A DNA stretch of 5,904 nt from Verrucomicrobiota bacterium (GCA_018239705.1 JAFEGS010000072.1:1-5904), one strand, 5' to 3'. Shown: positions 1 to 5,179, counted from the stretch's first letter. A program made the numbers and translations. Notes: a model not told the origin generated them from the letters alone.

Positions 1-117
1 CCATCTGCTAATGCCAATTGCCTCGTGCTGAAGATAGATCAGCAGGAAGACCGGGCTAATAAAAATGCGGATAAATGTAAGGCAATTTGCCACAGTAAAA
101 AAGGTAGGACCCGCCAT
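1..117 (-). CDS. pgsA: CDP-alcohol phosphatidyltransferase, PgsA-like (N-terminal fragment)
   Basis: This is the first 39 codons of a gene that runs off the left edge. The visible protein starts MAGPTFFTVANCLTFIRIF and continues into a hydrophobic stretch, ISPVFLLIYL. The N-x-L-T-x-x-R-I-x-x-x-P pattern (about residues 11-22) is the usual opening of the CDP-alcohol phosphatidyltransferase family, including phosphatidylglycerophosphate synthase, just before its first membrane helix. The catalytic DG...AR...D motif lies beyond the window, so the substrate cannot be confirmed. From memory, a pgsA paralogue also follows glgA in Chlamydia, which supports the call. I chose the ATG at 117, 31 nt after the glgA stop. 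An AGGA lies only 2 nt upstream of it, which is too close to be a good ribosome site. The in-frame GTG at 168 (inside glgA) and the GTG at 93 are alternatives. It is probably the last visible gene of the symporter-glgA transcript. Confidence 0.72.
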   Translation of the reverse strand, partial: MAGPTFFTVANCLTFIRIFISPVFLLIYLQHEAIGISRW

Positions 118-148
118 TATCCTGTCGATATTGCGCGAGAGTTTCCGA

Positions 149-1717
149 TTACTGCGTAGCTCTTTCACTGTACTCTGTCGTTGAATCTGTTTCATACCTG
201 TAACTATTTCGAGATAAAATCTTTTGATAGATGTTCAAATAATGATTTGCAGGAGTATTCCAACTAAAATCATACTGCATAGCTTGCAACATTAACGATT
301 GCCAAGCTTCCCCATCCTGCCTCCAAAACGCAAGCGCTCGGTCAAGGGCAGAATCGAGTCCCACAACATCCGGATTATTAAAGACAAAACCATTGGTTTC
401 TGCAAAGGGTTTTTTACTGTAATCGACATCAAACACAGTATCGCAAAGTCCCCCAGTGCTTCGTACAATAGGAATTGAGCCATATTTAAGCGCTATGAGC
501 TGCGTAAGGCCGCACGGCTCAAAAAGCGATGGCATCAAAAATATATCCGATGCTGCATAGAGGCGATGGGCCGTTGACTCTTCCTGCTGAAGCAAAATCC
601 GCACATGGGGATCATGCGCGTACGTATGCGCAAGAGTGACAAACTCCCATTGGATCGCCGGGTCCGGAGCAGTACCAAGCACAATATACTGCATACCCTT
701 TTTATGAGCATTCAGAATAGCATATCTGATCAGCTCAACACCCTTTTGCTGCACGAGGCGGCTGATACTTACAACGAGCGGCTTTGTAGAATCAGCTTTT
801 AGTCCTAAGGCCTTTCTCAAGGTCTCTTTATTTTTTGCCTTTTCGGATACAAGTAGCTTATCTTCAGGAGATTGCGCTTTAGATCTTTCGGAATAGCGGA
901 ACGGGATATGGCTATCGATCTCAGGATTCCAGTAGGAATAATCGATACCGTTTAAGATACCGCAAAACTTATCTGAGTATTGGTTTAAGGTAAGATGAAG
1001 CCCTTTGCCCCCTTCAGGAGTGAGCACCTCTGTAGCATAGGTCGGAGAGACCGTCGTCACATAATCTGAAAAAACAATCCCGCCCTTAAGCAGGTTTAAA
1101 TCACTTCCAAAATCGTCTTGCAGTCGCTTTGGCGAATCATACCAGGAGCCGGAAACACCCACTCTATCGAGATCCATGGTTTGGCACCTGCCCTGATAGG
1201 CTATGTTGTGGATGGTAAGCACTGTTCGCGTCTTCTCAAAATAGGTGCGAAATGGCTCAGCGCGGATCAAAAAGGCAATTGCTGCTGTCTCCCAGTCGTG
1301 GATGTGGATCACATCAGGAGCTGTCTCTTGCCCCATTAACCACTGGAGTACTGCTCGAGAAAAAGAGAGAAAGCGGTCGATGTCATCATGACAGCCATAA
1401 ATGCATCCCCGGTCAAAGAACCTCTTAGGATTATGAGACTCTAAAAATGTCAGCTCAAGATCCCCGCTAGAGGCATCGCTCCACCTTCCTCGCCAAAGCG
1501 AGTGGTCATGCCATTCCCCGTCAAAAAACGAGCGTATCCCTTTCTGGACACATTCTAGAGACAGTCCATGTGTATCGAGACAATCATATTTGGGGATCAC
1601 CGTATCGACTCGAATCCCCTTCCACTTAAGCTCGCGGCTTAAGCCCATCATCACATCAGCGAGCCCACCAATTTTTGCCACCGGGGCTACTTCAGAAGCT
1701 ATCTGTACCACATACAT
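149..1717 (-). CDS. glgA: Glycogen (starch) synthase GlgA
   Basis: GT5-family glycosyltransferase that extends alpha-1,4-glucan chains from a nucleotide glucose (ADP-glucose in most bacteria) in the cytoplasm. The landmarks are in order: the glucan/nucleotide-sugar loop K15-I-G-G-L-A-D-V, HIHDW (138-142), LTIHNIAYQG (167-176), LNGIDYSYWNP (255-265), the second Rossmann domain opening VSISRLVQQKG (316-326), and the catalytic-site block PSLFEPCGLTQ (396-406) followed by STGGLCDTV (420-428). E400 sits at the conserved FEPCGL glutamate. The length of 522 residues exceeds the roughly 475 usual for bacterial GlgA. Part of the excess is a polar C-terminal tail after about residue 500. The ATG at 1717 is supported by an AGG 8 nt upstream and by the N-terminus starting directly on the family's first beta strand. 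Only 4 nt separate it from the symporter stop, so the two genes are almost certainly co-transcribed. Nucleotide-sugar preference cannot be read from the sequence. Confidence 0.97.
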   Translation of the reverse strand: MYVVQIASEVAPVAKIGGLADVMMGLSRELKWKGIRVDTVIPKYDCLDTHGLSLECVQKGIRSFFDGEWHDHSLWRGRWSDASSGDLELTFLESHNPKRFFDRGCIYGCHDDIDRFLSFSRAVLQWLMGQETAPDVIHIHDWETAAIAFLIRAEPFRTYFEKTRTVLTIHNIAYQGRCQTMDLDRVGVSGSWYDSPKRLQDDFGSDLNLLKGGIVFSDYVTTVSPTYATEVLTPEGGKGLHLTLNQYSDKFCGILNGIDYSYWNPEIDSHIPFRYSERSKAQSPEDKLLVSEKAKNKETLRKALGLKADSTKPLVVSISRLVQQKGVELIRYAILNAHKKGMQYIVLGTAPDPAIQWEFVTLAHTYAHDPHVRILLQQEESTAHRLYAASDIFLMPSLFEPCGLTQLIALKYGSIPIVRSTGGLCDTVFDVDYSKKPFAETNGFVFNNPDVVGLDSALDRALAFWRQDGEAWQSLMLQAMQYDFSWNTPANHYLNIYQKILSRNSYRYETDSTTEYSERATQ

Positions 1718-1721
1718 GAAA

Positions 1722-3086
1722 TTAACCTGCTTGAGCGGTTTCTACAGAAAGCGGTGCCTCTTCAAAGTCAAAATCGTACTCAATTTCTTTTCTGAGCTTG
1801 CAAATGCCAACGAGGTTGAGCGCCAGCAAAGCAGCCTGCACCACTGACATCACAATAAGCGCTTGGCCAGTTTCTACAAACGAAAAGATGAACAAAATTG
1901 TAACTGTATAGACATAATAGAGCTGACGGCCATAGCGAGGAAAGGCGTACTGGGCTGTTTTTACGCCTGCGCAAAAATAGGTGATAATAGTGGAATAGCC
2001 GAGAAGAAAGAGGAAAAAGGGCATAAAGTACTGCATGTAAGGGAAATAGTTAGCTAAAGCCGCCTCGACGAGGTGCATAGGCTCAAGATCTTGCTTCCAT
2101 GTTCCGGTAAGTAGTACTAAGAAGACGCTCATCGTACAGATAATGAAGGTATCAATAAAGACCTCAAAAATCACAAGCGCCCCTTGATGCGATGGGTTTT
2201 TCATGCGAGTTGCACTATGAATAATCGAAGCATACCCAATCCCAATATCTGAGCTATAGCAGCCACGCCTCACGCCTTGTGAAATAGCAACTAAGACAGA
2301 GGTGCCAGCGAAGGAGCCAACCGCTGCATGGGGAGTAAAGGCGCAACTCAAGATGGTGGTGCACATCGCCGGAATCTGCTCTAGATTACTGAGGAGCACA
2401 TAGGCACCCATGCCGAGGTAGAGCACAATGAAGAGCGGGATAACTGCAGTGCAGATATTGCCGATGCGCCTGACTCCTCCAAGCTCAGCCAGAATCACAA
2501 GCCCAATAAGACCGATCGCAACCGGCACCTTATCAAAACCGGTACAAGAAGAGATGCTACTCGCCACTACAGTAAACTGAAAAATTTCGACGCCGTAGAG
2601 AGACATCAACACACAGAAAAGCACGCCGGCCCAAGTCCCAAGAGCTTTTCGGAGGAAGATCATGGGGCCTCCGGTAAAACAGCCCTCTTTGTTGGGAACG
2701 CGGTGGTGAATCCCTAAAAAGACCTCGCCATACTTCACTAAAGATCCTGCAATCGCAGCAAGCCACATCCAGAAAACAGCCCCGGGGCCGCCAATCTGCA
2801 CTGCCGTGGTAATTGCTACCACATTGCCGATGCCGACACTACCGCCAAGGCCTGCAAAAAAAGCCGTTAAAGGATGAACCCCTCTTGTTGTAGACTCATC
2901 AACCAGCACTCCTTTGTTAAACAAAAGACGTACAAACATCTTGCATATGCGAGGAAAACAGCGAAACTGCGCAAATCTTGATCGAAATGAAAGCCACAGC
3001 CCTACAAAAAGAATGGCCGGAAAGCCAACATAGCTCCACAAAAAGTCATCAATATTCTCAAAATACTGGAATAACTGCTCCCACAT
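1722..3086 (-). CDS. AGCS-family sodium:alanine/glycine symporter
   Basis: Inner-membrane secondary transporter of the Na_Ala_symp (AGCS) family, which imports alanine, glycine or related amino acids with sodium. The family signature is clear at residues 99-114: G-G-P-G-A-V-F-W-M-W-L followed by AAIAG. Upstream is the GLGGSVGIGNVVAIT loop (79-93). Many hydrophobic segments span about residues 15-425, compatible with the roughly ten to eleven helices of the family, and the length (454) is normal. The C-terminal 25 residues are acidic and soluble. Two usually strong motifs are altered. The FSNEAGxGSAP-type loop reads YSSDIGIGYAS (277-287), and the late helix reads GYSTIITYFCAGVKTAQY (363-380), without the tryptophan and glutamate I recall from typical members. 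The substrate may therefore differ. The ATG at 3086 has GGAG 8 nt upstream. glgA starts 4 nt after its stop. Chlamydial homologues are often labelled D-alanine/glycine permease (dagA), but the exact substrate is inference. Confidence 0.93.
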   Translation of the reverse strand: MWEQLFQYFENIDDFLWSYVGFPAILFVGLWLSFRSRFAQFRCFPRICKMFVRLLFNKGVLVDESTTRGVHPLTAFFAGLGGSVGIGNVVAITTAVQIGGPGAVFWMWLAAIAGSLVKYGEVFLGIHHRVPNKEGCFTGGPMIFLRKALGTWAGVLFCVLMSLYGVEIFQFTVVASSISSCTGFDKVPVAIGLIGLVILAELGGVRRIGNICTAVIPLFIVLYLGMGAYVLLSNLEQIPAMCTTILSCAFTPHAAVGSFAGTSVLVAISQGVRRGCYSSDIGIGYASIIHSATRMKNPSHQGALVIFEVFIDTFIICTMSVFLVLLTGTWKQDLEPMHLVEAALANYFPYMQYFMPFFLFLLGYSTIITYFCAGVKTAQYAFPRYGRQLYYVYTVTILFIFSFVETGQALIVMSVVQAALLALNLVGICKLRKEIEYDFDFEEAPLSVETAQAG

Positions 3087-3094
3087 TGGCTCTT

Positions 3095-3098
3095 CTCC
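3095..3098 (-). promoter_or_regulatory. Ribosome binding site of the AGCS symporter gene
   Basis: On the minus strand GGAG lies 8 nt before the ATG at 3086. It fixes this start and argues against initiation at a later methionine. Confidence 0.6.
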
Positions 3099-3152
3099 AA
3101 CTATTATTCGTGCCCGTGCCCGAATTTCTCAATGAATGATTTTTGGAAAAGG

Positions 3153-3180
3153 ATTATACTATTGATAGATGTTGTTTAAA
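3153..3180 (-). promoter_or_regulatory. Putative sigma-66/70-type promoter for symporter-glgA-pgsA
   Basis: Minus strand: a perfect TATAAT -10 (3158-3153) lies directly after the stop codon of the upstream DTW/Tsr3-like gene. A TTTAAA -35-like hexamer (3180-3175) precedes it with a 16-bp spacer. Transcription would start near 3146 and leave a leader of about 60 nt before the symporter ATG. The -10 is strong and the -35 matches the consensus at four of six positions. A read-through operon from the upstream gene is also possible. Confidence 0.5.
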
Positions 3181-3650
3181 AGAAAAATTTCTCTATTTTT
3201 CTCTAAAAATTGCTCTTTCCAATAATAGCCATCGAGCAGCCCCTCTACAGGATAGCCAAGAATAGAAAAGGCAACATAGAGCGCTTCAATCGATGCAAGA
3301 CCTTGCGATGGGTCTGGGCAGTCGTGCTGGCAGCGAGGATAGGCGGTTTGGAAACCGGCAGGGATGCTGCGGCAAGAGAGCCCATGAAGCTCTTTGCAGT
3401 TTTTTGCCATTTTTTGCGCAAGCTTCCAAGTTCCATCTAGCAAGATAAGTCCGAAGCCGCTATCTTCTCGGGTAAGCGGTCGTCCTGAGAGATCGAGGAG
3501 AAGAACGTTATCGAGCGGAGGAAGTGTCTCTTTACCTAGAGCACACTCCGGATAAGAAAAAAAGGTAAGCCCCGGCCTGCCTTCAAGCCCTCTTAATGAG
3601 CACTTCTTCAAGTTTTCTCGAGTATGACGAATAATGTATGTCAAGGACAT
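3159..3650 (-). CDS. DTW/Tsr3-like SPOUT protein (putative RNA aminocarboxypropyltransferase)
   Basis: A 163-residue soluble protein. The D-x-T-W motif is present as LILLDGTWKLAQKM (68-81). The second half carries a Tsr3/DTW-like block: a proline-rich linker, then LASIEALYVAFSILGY (118-133), then YYWKEQFLEKN (142-152), resembling the 'EAxAxALxxxG ... FKWGxxFLxxN' end of Tsr3 proteins. Known relatives use S-adenosylmethionine to place a 3-amino-3-carboxypropyl group on RNA: E. coli TapT on tRNA uridine 47, and archaeal/eukaryotic Tsr3 on small-subunit rRNA. The N-terminus (RHTRENLKKCSLRGLEGR, 9-26) is basic and fits an RNA-binding role. The N-terminal cysteine cluster of TapT is not obvious. 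The ATG at 3650 has AGGGG about 10 nt upstream. The gene is divergent from the thioredoxin-like gene, with only 34 bp between starts. I infer the family with fair confidence; the target RNA is unknown. Confidence 0.6.
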   Translation of the reverse strand: MSLTYIIRHTRENLKKCSLRGLEGRPGLTFFSYPECALGKETLPPLDNVLLLDLSGRPLTREDSGFGLILLDGTWKLAQKMAKNCKELHGLSCRSIPAGFQTAYPRCQHDCPDPSQGLASIEALYVAFSILGYPVEGLLDGYYWKEQFLEKNREIFLLNNIYQ

Positions 3651-3672
3651 GACTTCAAAACCCCTTTAAAAT
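3644..3672 (+). promoter_or_regulatory. Weak candidate promoter for the thioredoxin-like gene
   Basis: AGGACA (3644-3649), a 17-bp spacer and TAAAAT (3667-3672) give a -35/-10 pair with 4/6 and 5/6 consensus matches. Its -35 lies in the first codons of the divergent DTW/Tsr3-like gene. The predicted start is near the AAGGA ribosome site, so the leader would be very short. This is only a candidate. Confidence 0.25.
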
Positions 3673-3684
3673 AAGGAATTTACA

Positions 3685-4182
3685 ATGAGACAGTACTTTA
3701 AATCTCTTGCACTTGCTGCCCTGCTTGCATGTGGAGGCGTCCTGACTTTGCACGCAGCGCCAGCAGCAAACGTCCAGCAAAAAGACCAGATCAACTGGCT
3801 AACAGACTTCTCTCAAGCATCAGCACTTGCCAAGAAAGAATCCAAACCACTCTTTTTATACTTCACCGGCTCTGACTGGTGCCCATGGTGCAAAAAGATG
3901 GACAAAGAAATTATCTCAACCACTGGCTTTCAGAAAGCATTGGGCAATTCTTGTATCTTTGTCTATCTCGACTTTCCTCACTACACTGCTCTAGACAAAA
4001 AAACCCAAGAGCAAAATGAGGGGCTGATGAAAACGTATGGCGTACGTGGCTTTCCAACAGTTATTCTGCTCGACCCAAATCAAAAGAAAATCGCACAACT
4101 AGGTTACGAGCAGGGTGGAGGAGAAGCTTTTGCAGAAAAAGTGCAAAAAACTCTCGAGACCTACGCCAAAACCCAACATTAA
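3685..4182 (+). CDS. Secreted thioredoxin-fold protein with CPWC active site (DsbH-like)
   Basis: A 165-residue exported thioredoxin-like protein. The N-terminus has a signal peptide: basic MRQYFK, a hydrophobic core to about residue 22, and a likely signal peptidase I site near HAAPA (23-27). C16 in LLAC is a poor lipobox, so a lipoprotein is possible but less likely. The active site is W65-C66-P-W-C69-K, and the cis-proline loop is RGFPTV (121-126, P124), as expected for the fold. It probably acts as a periplasmic thiol-disulfide oxidoreductase. In chlamydiae, disulfide chemistry of cysteine-rich envelope proteins is important, and a small reductase of this kind (DsbH) has been characterised. 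Whether this protein reduces, oxidises or isomerises is not decided by CPWC alone. AAGGA lies 7 nt before the ATG. From memory, the place next to rnpA matches CT783 of C. trachomatis. Its stop overlaps that of the convergent rnpA. Confidence 0.85.
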   Translation: MRQYFKSLALAALLACGGVLTLHAAPAANVQQKDQINWLTDFSQASALAKKESKPLFLYFTGSDWCPWCKKMDKEIISTTGFQKALGNSCIFVYLDFPHYTALDKKTQEQNEGLMKTYGVRGFPTVILLDPNQKKIAQLGYEQGGGEAFAEKVQKTLETYAKTQH

Positions 4183-4538
4183 ACAAATTTCTGACAAAAA
4201 TCAGAAAAATCCTTATCAACATCTGCAAAGGAAAGCCTCTGCTTCATAGCATCTTCCTTTGCAGATGCTCTTGGACGAATGACGCAGTCGATCCCTACCG
4301 GGAGGAGATGGCGACGAAGGCGAAAGCTCTCCTTTACCAGCCGCTTAAACCGATTGCGCAGTACAGCAGATCCATATTTTTTCGTGACAGTGATACCAAG
4401 ACGAGTGGCTGGCAGCTCGCTTCTCTGCCAACTGATAACAAGAACACTTCCCCTGAAGGTCGTGGCTCGATGCGCTAAGGCGAGATACTCTCGCCTCTTG
4501 CGTAGCCTACATGACTTGGGGAAGTTGAAGACTAGCAT
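4179..4538 (-). CDS. rnpA: Ribonuclease P protein component RnpA
   Basis: Small basic protein subunit of RNase P. It binds the catalytic RNA and helps cleave 5' leaders from pre-tRNAs in the cytoplasm. The family signature is visible as RNRFKRLVKESFR (61-73), preceded by RLGITVTKKYGSAV (46-59), where other members have 'RxGxxVSKKxGxAVxRNRxKR'. The N-terminal RLRKRREY (11-18) corresponds to the usual 'RLRKxxEF' opening. The length of 119 residues is normal. Its ATG (4538-4536) lies inside the last codons of rpmH, a 7-nt overlap that indicates translational coupling and shared transcription, as in most bacteria. No separate ribosome site is needed. At the other end its TAA overlaps the stop of the convergent thioredoxin-like gene. 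Confidence 0.97.
   Translation of the reverse strand: MLVFNFPKSCRLRKRREYLALAHRATTFRGSVLVISWQRSELPATRLGITVTKKYGSAVLRNRFKRLVKESFRLRRHLLPVGIDCVIRPRASAKEDAMKQRLSFADVDKDFSDFCQKFV
4188..4207 (-). terminator. Possible weak terminator inside the 3' end of rnpA
   Basis: On the minus strand TTTCTGA, a 6-nt loop and TCAGAAA form a perfect 7-bp stem, followed by TTTGTTT, which runs into the stop codon. It has only two G-C pairs, so it is a weak intrinsic terminator at best. It is the only hairpin seen between the two convergent genes, which have no intergenic space. It is not suited to the plus strand, where A-rich sequence follows. Confidence 0.3.
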
Positions 4539-4672
4539 CTTGTAAGCTGTTTACGACCCTGACGTCTGCGACTATTAATGATCTTTCTTCCGTGCCTGGT
4601 CTGCATACGCTGACGAAATCCGTGCGTTGTCTTGCGGCGTCTTTTGCTTGGTTGGTAGGTGCGCTTAACCAT
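4532..4672 (-). CDS. rpmH: 50S ribosomal protein L34
   Basis: A 46-residue, highly basic protein of the large ribosomal subunit. It translates as MVKRTYQPSKRRRKTTHGFR and then QRMQTRHGRKIINSRRRQGR, ending KQLTRC. This matches the family pattern 'KRTYQPSxRRRxxxHGFRxRMxTxxGRxVxxxRRxxGR' almost throughout, and the length is normal (44-46). The start at 4672 has AGGGA 6 nt upstream. Overlap with rnpA by 7 nt at the 3' end is the classical rpmH-rnpA arrangement. It is too short for many automatic gene callers, and larger spurious reading frames cover it on both strands. Confidence 0.97.
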   Translation of the reverse strand: MVKRTYQPSKRRRKTTHGFRQRMQTRHGRKIINSRRRQGRKQLTRC

Positions 4673-4683
4673 GATGAATCCCT

Positions 4684-4704
4684 TTGTGAAAAATTGTTAC
4701 ACAA
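4684..4704. repeat. 21-bp interrupted palindrome at the rpmH transcription start
   Basis: TTGTG (4684-4688) and CACAA (4700-4704) are perfect inverted half-sites around an 11-bp AT-rich centre. On the minus strand it sits between the rpmH -10 box and the start codon, covering the expected +1. It could be an operator or a small leader hairpin, but short symmetric sites also arise by chance. Confidence 0.35.
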
Positions 4705-4732
4705 TGATAGAAGGAAGGGTCTTATCTCGCAA
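4704..4732 (-). promoter_or_regulatory. Promoter of rpmH-rnpA
   Basis: Minus strand TTGCGA (4732-4727), a 17-bp spacer and TATCAT (4709-4704) form a good housekeeping-sigma promoter, with 4/6 and 5/6 consensus matches and ideal spacing. Transcription should begin near 4698 and give a leader of about 25 nt before rpmH. The -35 box ends only 7 bp from the foot of the long hairpin at 4740. Confidence 0.7.
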
Positions 4733-4739
4733 GCAAAAA

Positions 4740-4904
4740 GTACATGTTCACTTCCTAGCTCGCGCGCGCCCACGAGGCGAGAGGGGTGAGATGCCTGTCC
4801 TCTCGGCGAGGACAATAGCCTGCACACTCTGGCCGAGCCGAGAGGAAAGGCAGATTGCCCCTCACAGCCCGTCGGCGCGCATGAGATGGGGAGTGAACAT
4901 GTAC
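4740..4904. repeat. 165-nt ungapped imperfect palindrome
   Basis: The two halves pair about a centre at 4822 with no insertion or deletion. The outermost 13 bp are perfect (GTACATGTTCACT, 4740-4752, against 4892-4904). By hand, over 74 positions per arm (4740-4813 with 4831-4904), 56 are Watson-Crick pairs, 5 are G-T wobbles on the plus strand and 13 are unpaired. The loop is 4814-4830. The best inner blocks are GCGCGCC (4764-4770) with 4874-4880, and TCCTCTCGGC (4798-4807) with 4837-4846. The widest weak zone is 4775-4780 opposite 4864-4869, near mid-stem. The stretch 4753-4891 is about 67% G+C by count, richer than its flanks. No credible protein is encoded here. It may be a structured RNA gene, a MITE-like element (the ends carry TA) or a DNA cruciform. 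Confidence 0.95.
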
Positions 4905-4907
4905 AGT

Positions 4908-4950
4908 AAAAGGTTGGTGCTGGTTTTTTTTCACCTACTGCACCTTTTTT
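4908..4950 (+). terminator. Terminator-like hairpin before rpmJ
   Basis: Two alternative stems are possible: GGTGC (4916-4920) with GCACC (4940-4944), or AAAAGGT (4908-4914) with ACCTTTT (4942-4948) plus inner GGTG/CACC. Both are followed by, or end in, TTTTTT (4945-4950). The T-run makes sense only on the plus strand. There it would end a transcript arising from the palindrome and insulate rpmJ, whose -35 box begins at 4953. Confidence 0.5.
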
Positions 4951-4952
4951 GC

Positions 4953-4981
4953 TTGAAAAGAATCCCGGAATAGGTTCTAAT
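4953..4981 (+). promoter_or_regulatory. Promoter of rpmJ-rpsN
   Basis: TTGAAA (4953-4958), a 17-bp spacer and TCTAAT (4976-4981) match the housekeeping consensus at 5/6 positions in each box. The expected start is near 4988 and gives a leader of about 30 nt. The T-run of the preceding terminator-like hairpin ends 2 bp before the -35 box. Confidence 0.75.
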
Positions 4982-5019
4982 CTTAGCCATCTTATTTTGT
5001 TTTACCTCGAAGGTTATTC

Positions 5020-5157
5020 ATGAGAGTACGCGCATCTGTCAAAGCTGATTCTTCAAAAGGCGACATTTTAGTCCGCCGTAAGGGAAGAGTTTACGTGATC
5101 AATAAAAAAGACCCGACACGAAAGCAGCGACAAAAGGGTCCAGCACGCAAGAAGTAA
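5020..5157 (+). CDS. rpmJ: 50S ribosomal protein L36 (zinc-free chlamydial form)
   Basis: A 45-residue basic ribosomal protein, beginning MRVRASVKADSSKGD and continuing with ILVRRKGRVYVINKKDPTR, then KQRQKGPARKK. The central RRKGRxYVI and the K-Q-R-Q end identify L36. The zinc-binding C-x2-C...C-x4-H of the common form is absent. Residues KADSSKGD occupy the site of the first cysteine pair, and the sequence runs 7-8 residues past the usual KQRQG end. This pattern agrees with the L36 of Chlamydia as I recall it and is the best lineage marker in the window. AAGG lies 6 nt upstream of the ATG. rpsN follows after 22 nt, so the two are read together. Confidence 0.97.
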   Translation: MRVRASVKADSSKGDILVRRKGRVYVINKKDPTRKQRQKGPARKK

Positions 5158-5179
5158 TTAAAAGGACTAGAAAAAAGTT

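Larger units (their letters stand above)
4740..4950 (+). ncRNA. Candidate structured small RNA (unrecognised family)
   Basis: Inference from the palindrome and what follows it. Of the unpaired positions, seven are G-A on the plus strand and none are C-T. Two are tandem 5'-GA/GA-5' pairs (4790-4791 with 4853-4854, and 4808-4809 with 4835-4836), which are stable in RNA. Five further positions are G-U wobbles in plus-strand RNA. A terminator-like hairpin with six Ts (to 4950) follows, just before the rpmJ promoter. The proposed RNA is a rod of about 165 nt with a mid-stem weak zone and a 17-nt loop, plus a tail. I do not see the SRP RNA tetraloop and symmetric-loop sequences, tRNA elements, or RNase P or tmRNA landmarks. 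Rod plus central weak zone loosely recalls 6S RNA, but the sequence does not support that name. The promoter is unclear; the best fit is a weak TTGTTA (4695) with TCTTAT (4720) and a 19-bp spacer. Confidence 0.4.

Noticed and set aside
3103..3132. Second promoter-like pair TTGAGA-18-AATAAT upstream of the symporter
   Set aside because: Good hexamers, but transcription would begin within or after the GGAG ribosome site and leave it unusable. The TATAAT at 3153-3158 is better placed.
4213..4221. DnaA-box-like TTATCAACA near rnpA
   Set aside because: One mismatch to TTATCCACA, a single copy, inside the rnpA coding region and with no AT-rich unwinding region. It is not evidence of oriC although rpmH-rnpA is often near it.
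4507..4827. A 106-codon minus-strand frame covering rpmH
   Set aside because: It lies in another frame over the clear L34 gene and its promoter. L34 matches its family along its whole length.
4740..4904. SRP RNA, tRNA, RNase P RNA or tmRNA in the palindrome
   Set aside because: The GGAAGGxAGCAG-type SRP loop is absent, there is no T-loop or CCA-type acceptor, and the size and sequence do not fit RNase P RNA or tmRNA.
4659..4973. A 104-codon plus-strand reading frame running through the hairpin
   Set aside because: It starts antisense to rpmH, crosses both promoters and the palindrome, is compositionally odd (arginine-rich in the GC arms) and resembles no protein I know.
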